Of a DNA stretch of 64,000 nt, positions 62,942-64,000 are shown in pieces. The notes below the pieces were generated by a model. It saw nothing but the letters and a program-made list of their open reading frames with translations, did no database searches and was not told where the DNA came from. How positions within the stretch are numbered: position 1 is the first letter of the stretch; every line of letters begins with the position of its first letter. Source of the DNA: Utricularia gibba (taxonomy: Eukaryota; Streptophyta; Magnoliopsida; Lamiales; Lentibulariaceae); NCBI GenBank assembly GCA_002189035.1, contig NEEC01000017.1, positions 2,418,001 through 2,482,000 of the forward strand, written 5' to 3'. A program made the position numbers and the translations under genes.

Positions 62942-64000
62942 CTCGCTCCATCAGCTTGGATCACCACCGCATGCATCTTCTTATATTCATTCATTGGACG
63001 AGGATCATCTGTCAGGAAGCTGTTGGCCCTGTTTTCGATTTCAGTGTTCCTGGGGGACTCCTCCTGCAATAATCAATCAATCAATCAATCAAATCATTTG
63101 GTTAGTGATGAGGGCTCCATCCATCCATCCAATCAATTACCAAATTGATTATTTACTGTTAAACGTGGCTTAATTAAAATCGACAAGGAAGTGGACGTGG
63201 GCTGTGCCATCAACAACACCAGCTCTTAAATGTTGTTATTGCAATTGTTGGACTATTTCCAAGCACGTGTCATTCCATTTGAAAGAGAAAATAAAAGAAA
63301 GACAGGACTCTGGCCAACTGTATGGTAATAATAGATTCTAAGTAGAAGTTTAGGGGCAGGGCCCGGACCACTCTGGTTTACCAGAAGAAGGGAGTCGTGT
63401 GAAAGTAAAGGAGGAAGCACAAAGGGCCTACCCACGCCCAAGGTGTCAGCACCCATGTGACTGACTCACTAGGGCCACGCCAAGAAAAGGAGGGAGGGAG
63501 GGGAGGGCTCTTGGTGAAAACATGGATCTACATGCTGATTCAAAAGAAACAATTCACCTTGTGTCAGAGCCCCATGTGGAGAAATCGCAAGAAATTGTGT
63601 GTGGCCCCTCACTGGTAGGCAATAAAGAAGGCCATGAAATGGGAGAAAGGACGGACAGCCCCAAAGCAGACTTTAGTCAGTGCTGCGCTTTCGATTACTT
63701 CAATGAACCAAGAGTCTTTTATTGCAAAGTGTCTGCTTTGGCTCTGCCACCATGTGTTTAATCAACACTGATAATGTTCTATGATCATCAGGGGTGTCAC
63801 TGGCACCCCCCTTTTTCACGTAAGTACATTCTTCTGTTGTATTTAAGTTTGTCCTAACATAAACTACATACAGCAAGGCCGGTCGGAAAATGAACAGTGA
63901 GCCACCCCACTGCCTTGGATGATGTTGTCAGTAGTCTATTTCTGAAGTATTTCAAGTAGAATATGGAACTGGAGATGATAGGCTGGGATTTTCCTTTCCT
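62942..64000. other. intergenic, window end
   Basis: No gene recognised. (AATC)n and (ATCC)n microsatellites lie at about 63071-63095 and 63117-63131. An open frame at about 63522-63761 shows no recognisable domain. Confidence 0.45.

Overview
This window is nuclear DNA of a flowering plant. The evidence is intron-rich genes with short GT-AG introns, AT-rich intergenic DNA with microsatellites, plant-specific families (calcium-dependent protein kinase, BAHD acyltransferase, phytocystatin, GPI-anchored lipid-transfer protein, DUF620, ABCG half-transporters) and a non-autonomous hAT transposon. The species cannot be named from the sequence.

Layout. 1-6.1 kb: ribosomal protein P1, an HP30-type Tim17/SAM preprotein-translocase protein and a DUF620 protein, all on +. 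6.4-6.8 kb: a 44-bp tandem repeat. 7-17.7 kb: a Josephin-like deubiquitinase (-), a bHLH90-like transcription factor (+), a conserved mitochondrial-type protein (-), a plastid protein resembling PRDA1 (+) with a stray copy of its second exon upstream, and THO complex subunit 7 (+). 17.9-24.5 kb: a UBA-domain protein (-), a cystatin (-), a BAHD acyltransferase (+) and an LTPG (-). 25.2-33.4 kb: dihydropyrimidinase (+), a plastid PpiC/rhodanese protein (-), an RBP45-like exon remnant (+) and a class-3 aldehyde dehydrogenase (-). 35.3-40.5 kb: a CDPK and a coiled-coil protein (+). 40.9-58 kb: four tandem ABCG half-transporters of the ABCG12/13/15 type, all on -, with identical or near-identical exon lengths; a 1.9-kb hAT element sits in the promoter of the second. 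58-60.8 kb: AT-rich repeats. 60.8-62.9 kb: a saccharopine-dehydrogenase-like oxidoreductase (+).

Two patterns run across the window. First, six otherwise intact genes each need one extra base, and in every case a G/C run or CC doublet lies at the break; this is more likely a base-calling fault than gene death. Second, GC-AG introns are common: about 7 of roughly 112 inferred introns, including the same intron in three of the four tandem ABCG paralogues.

The genes are mostly unrelated housekeeping and regulatory loci. The only functional cluster is the ABCG array; the LTPG, the BAHD enzyme and the ABCGs are all of families used in surface-lipid metabolism, but they are separated by unrelated genes. 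I found no convincing undescribed multi-gene system.
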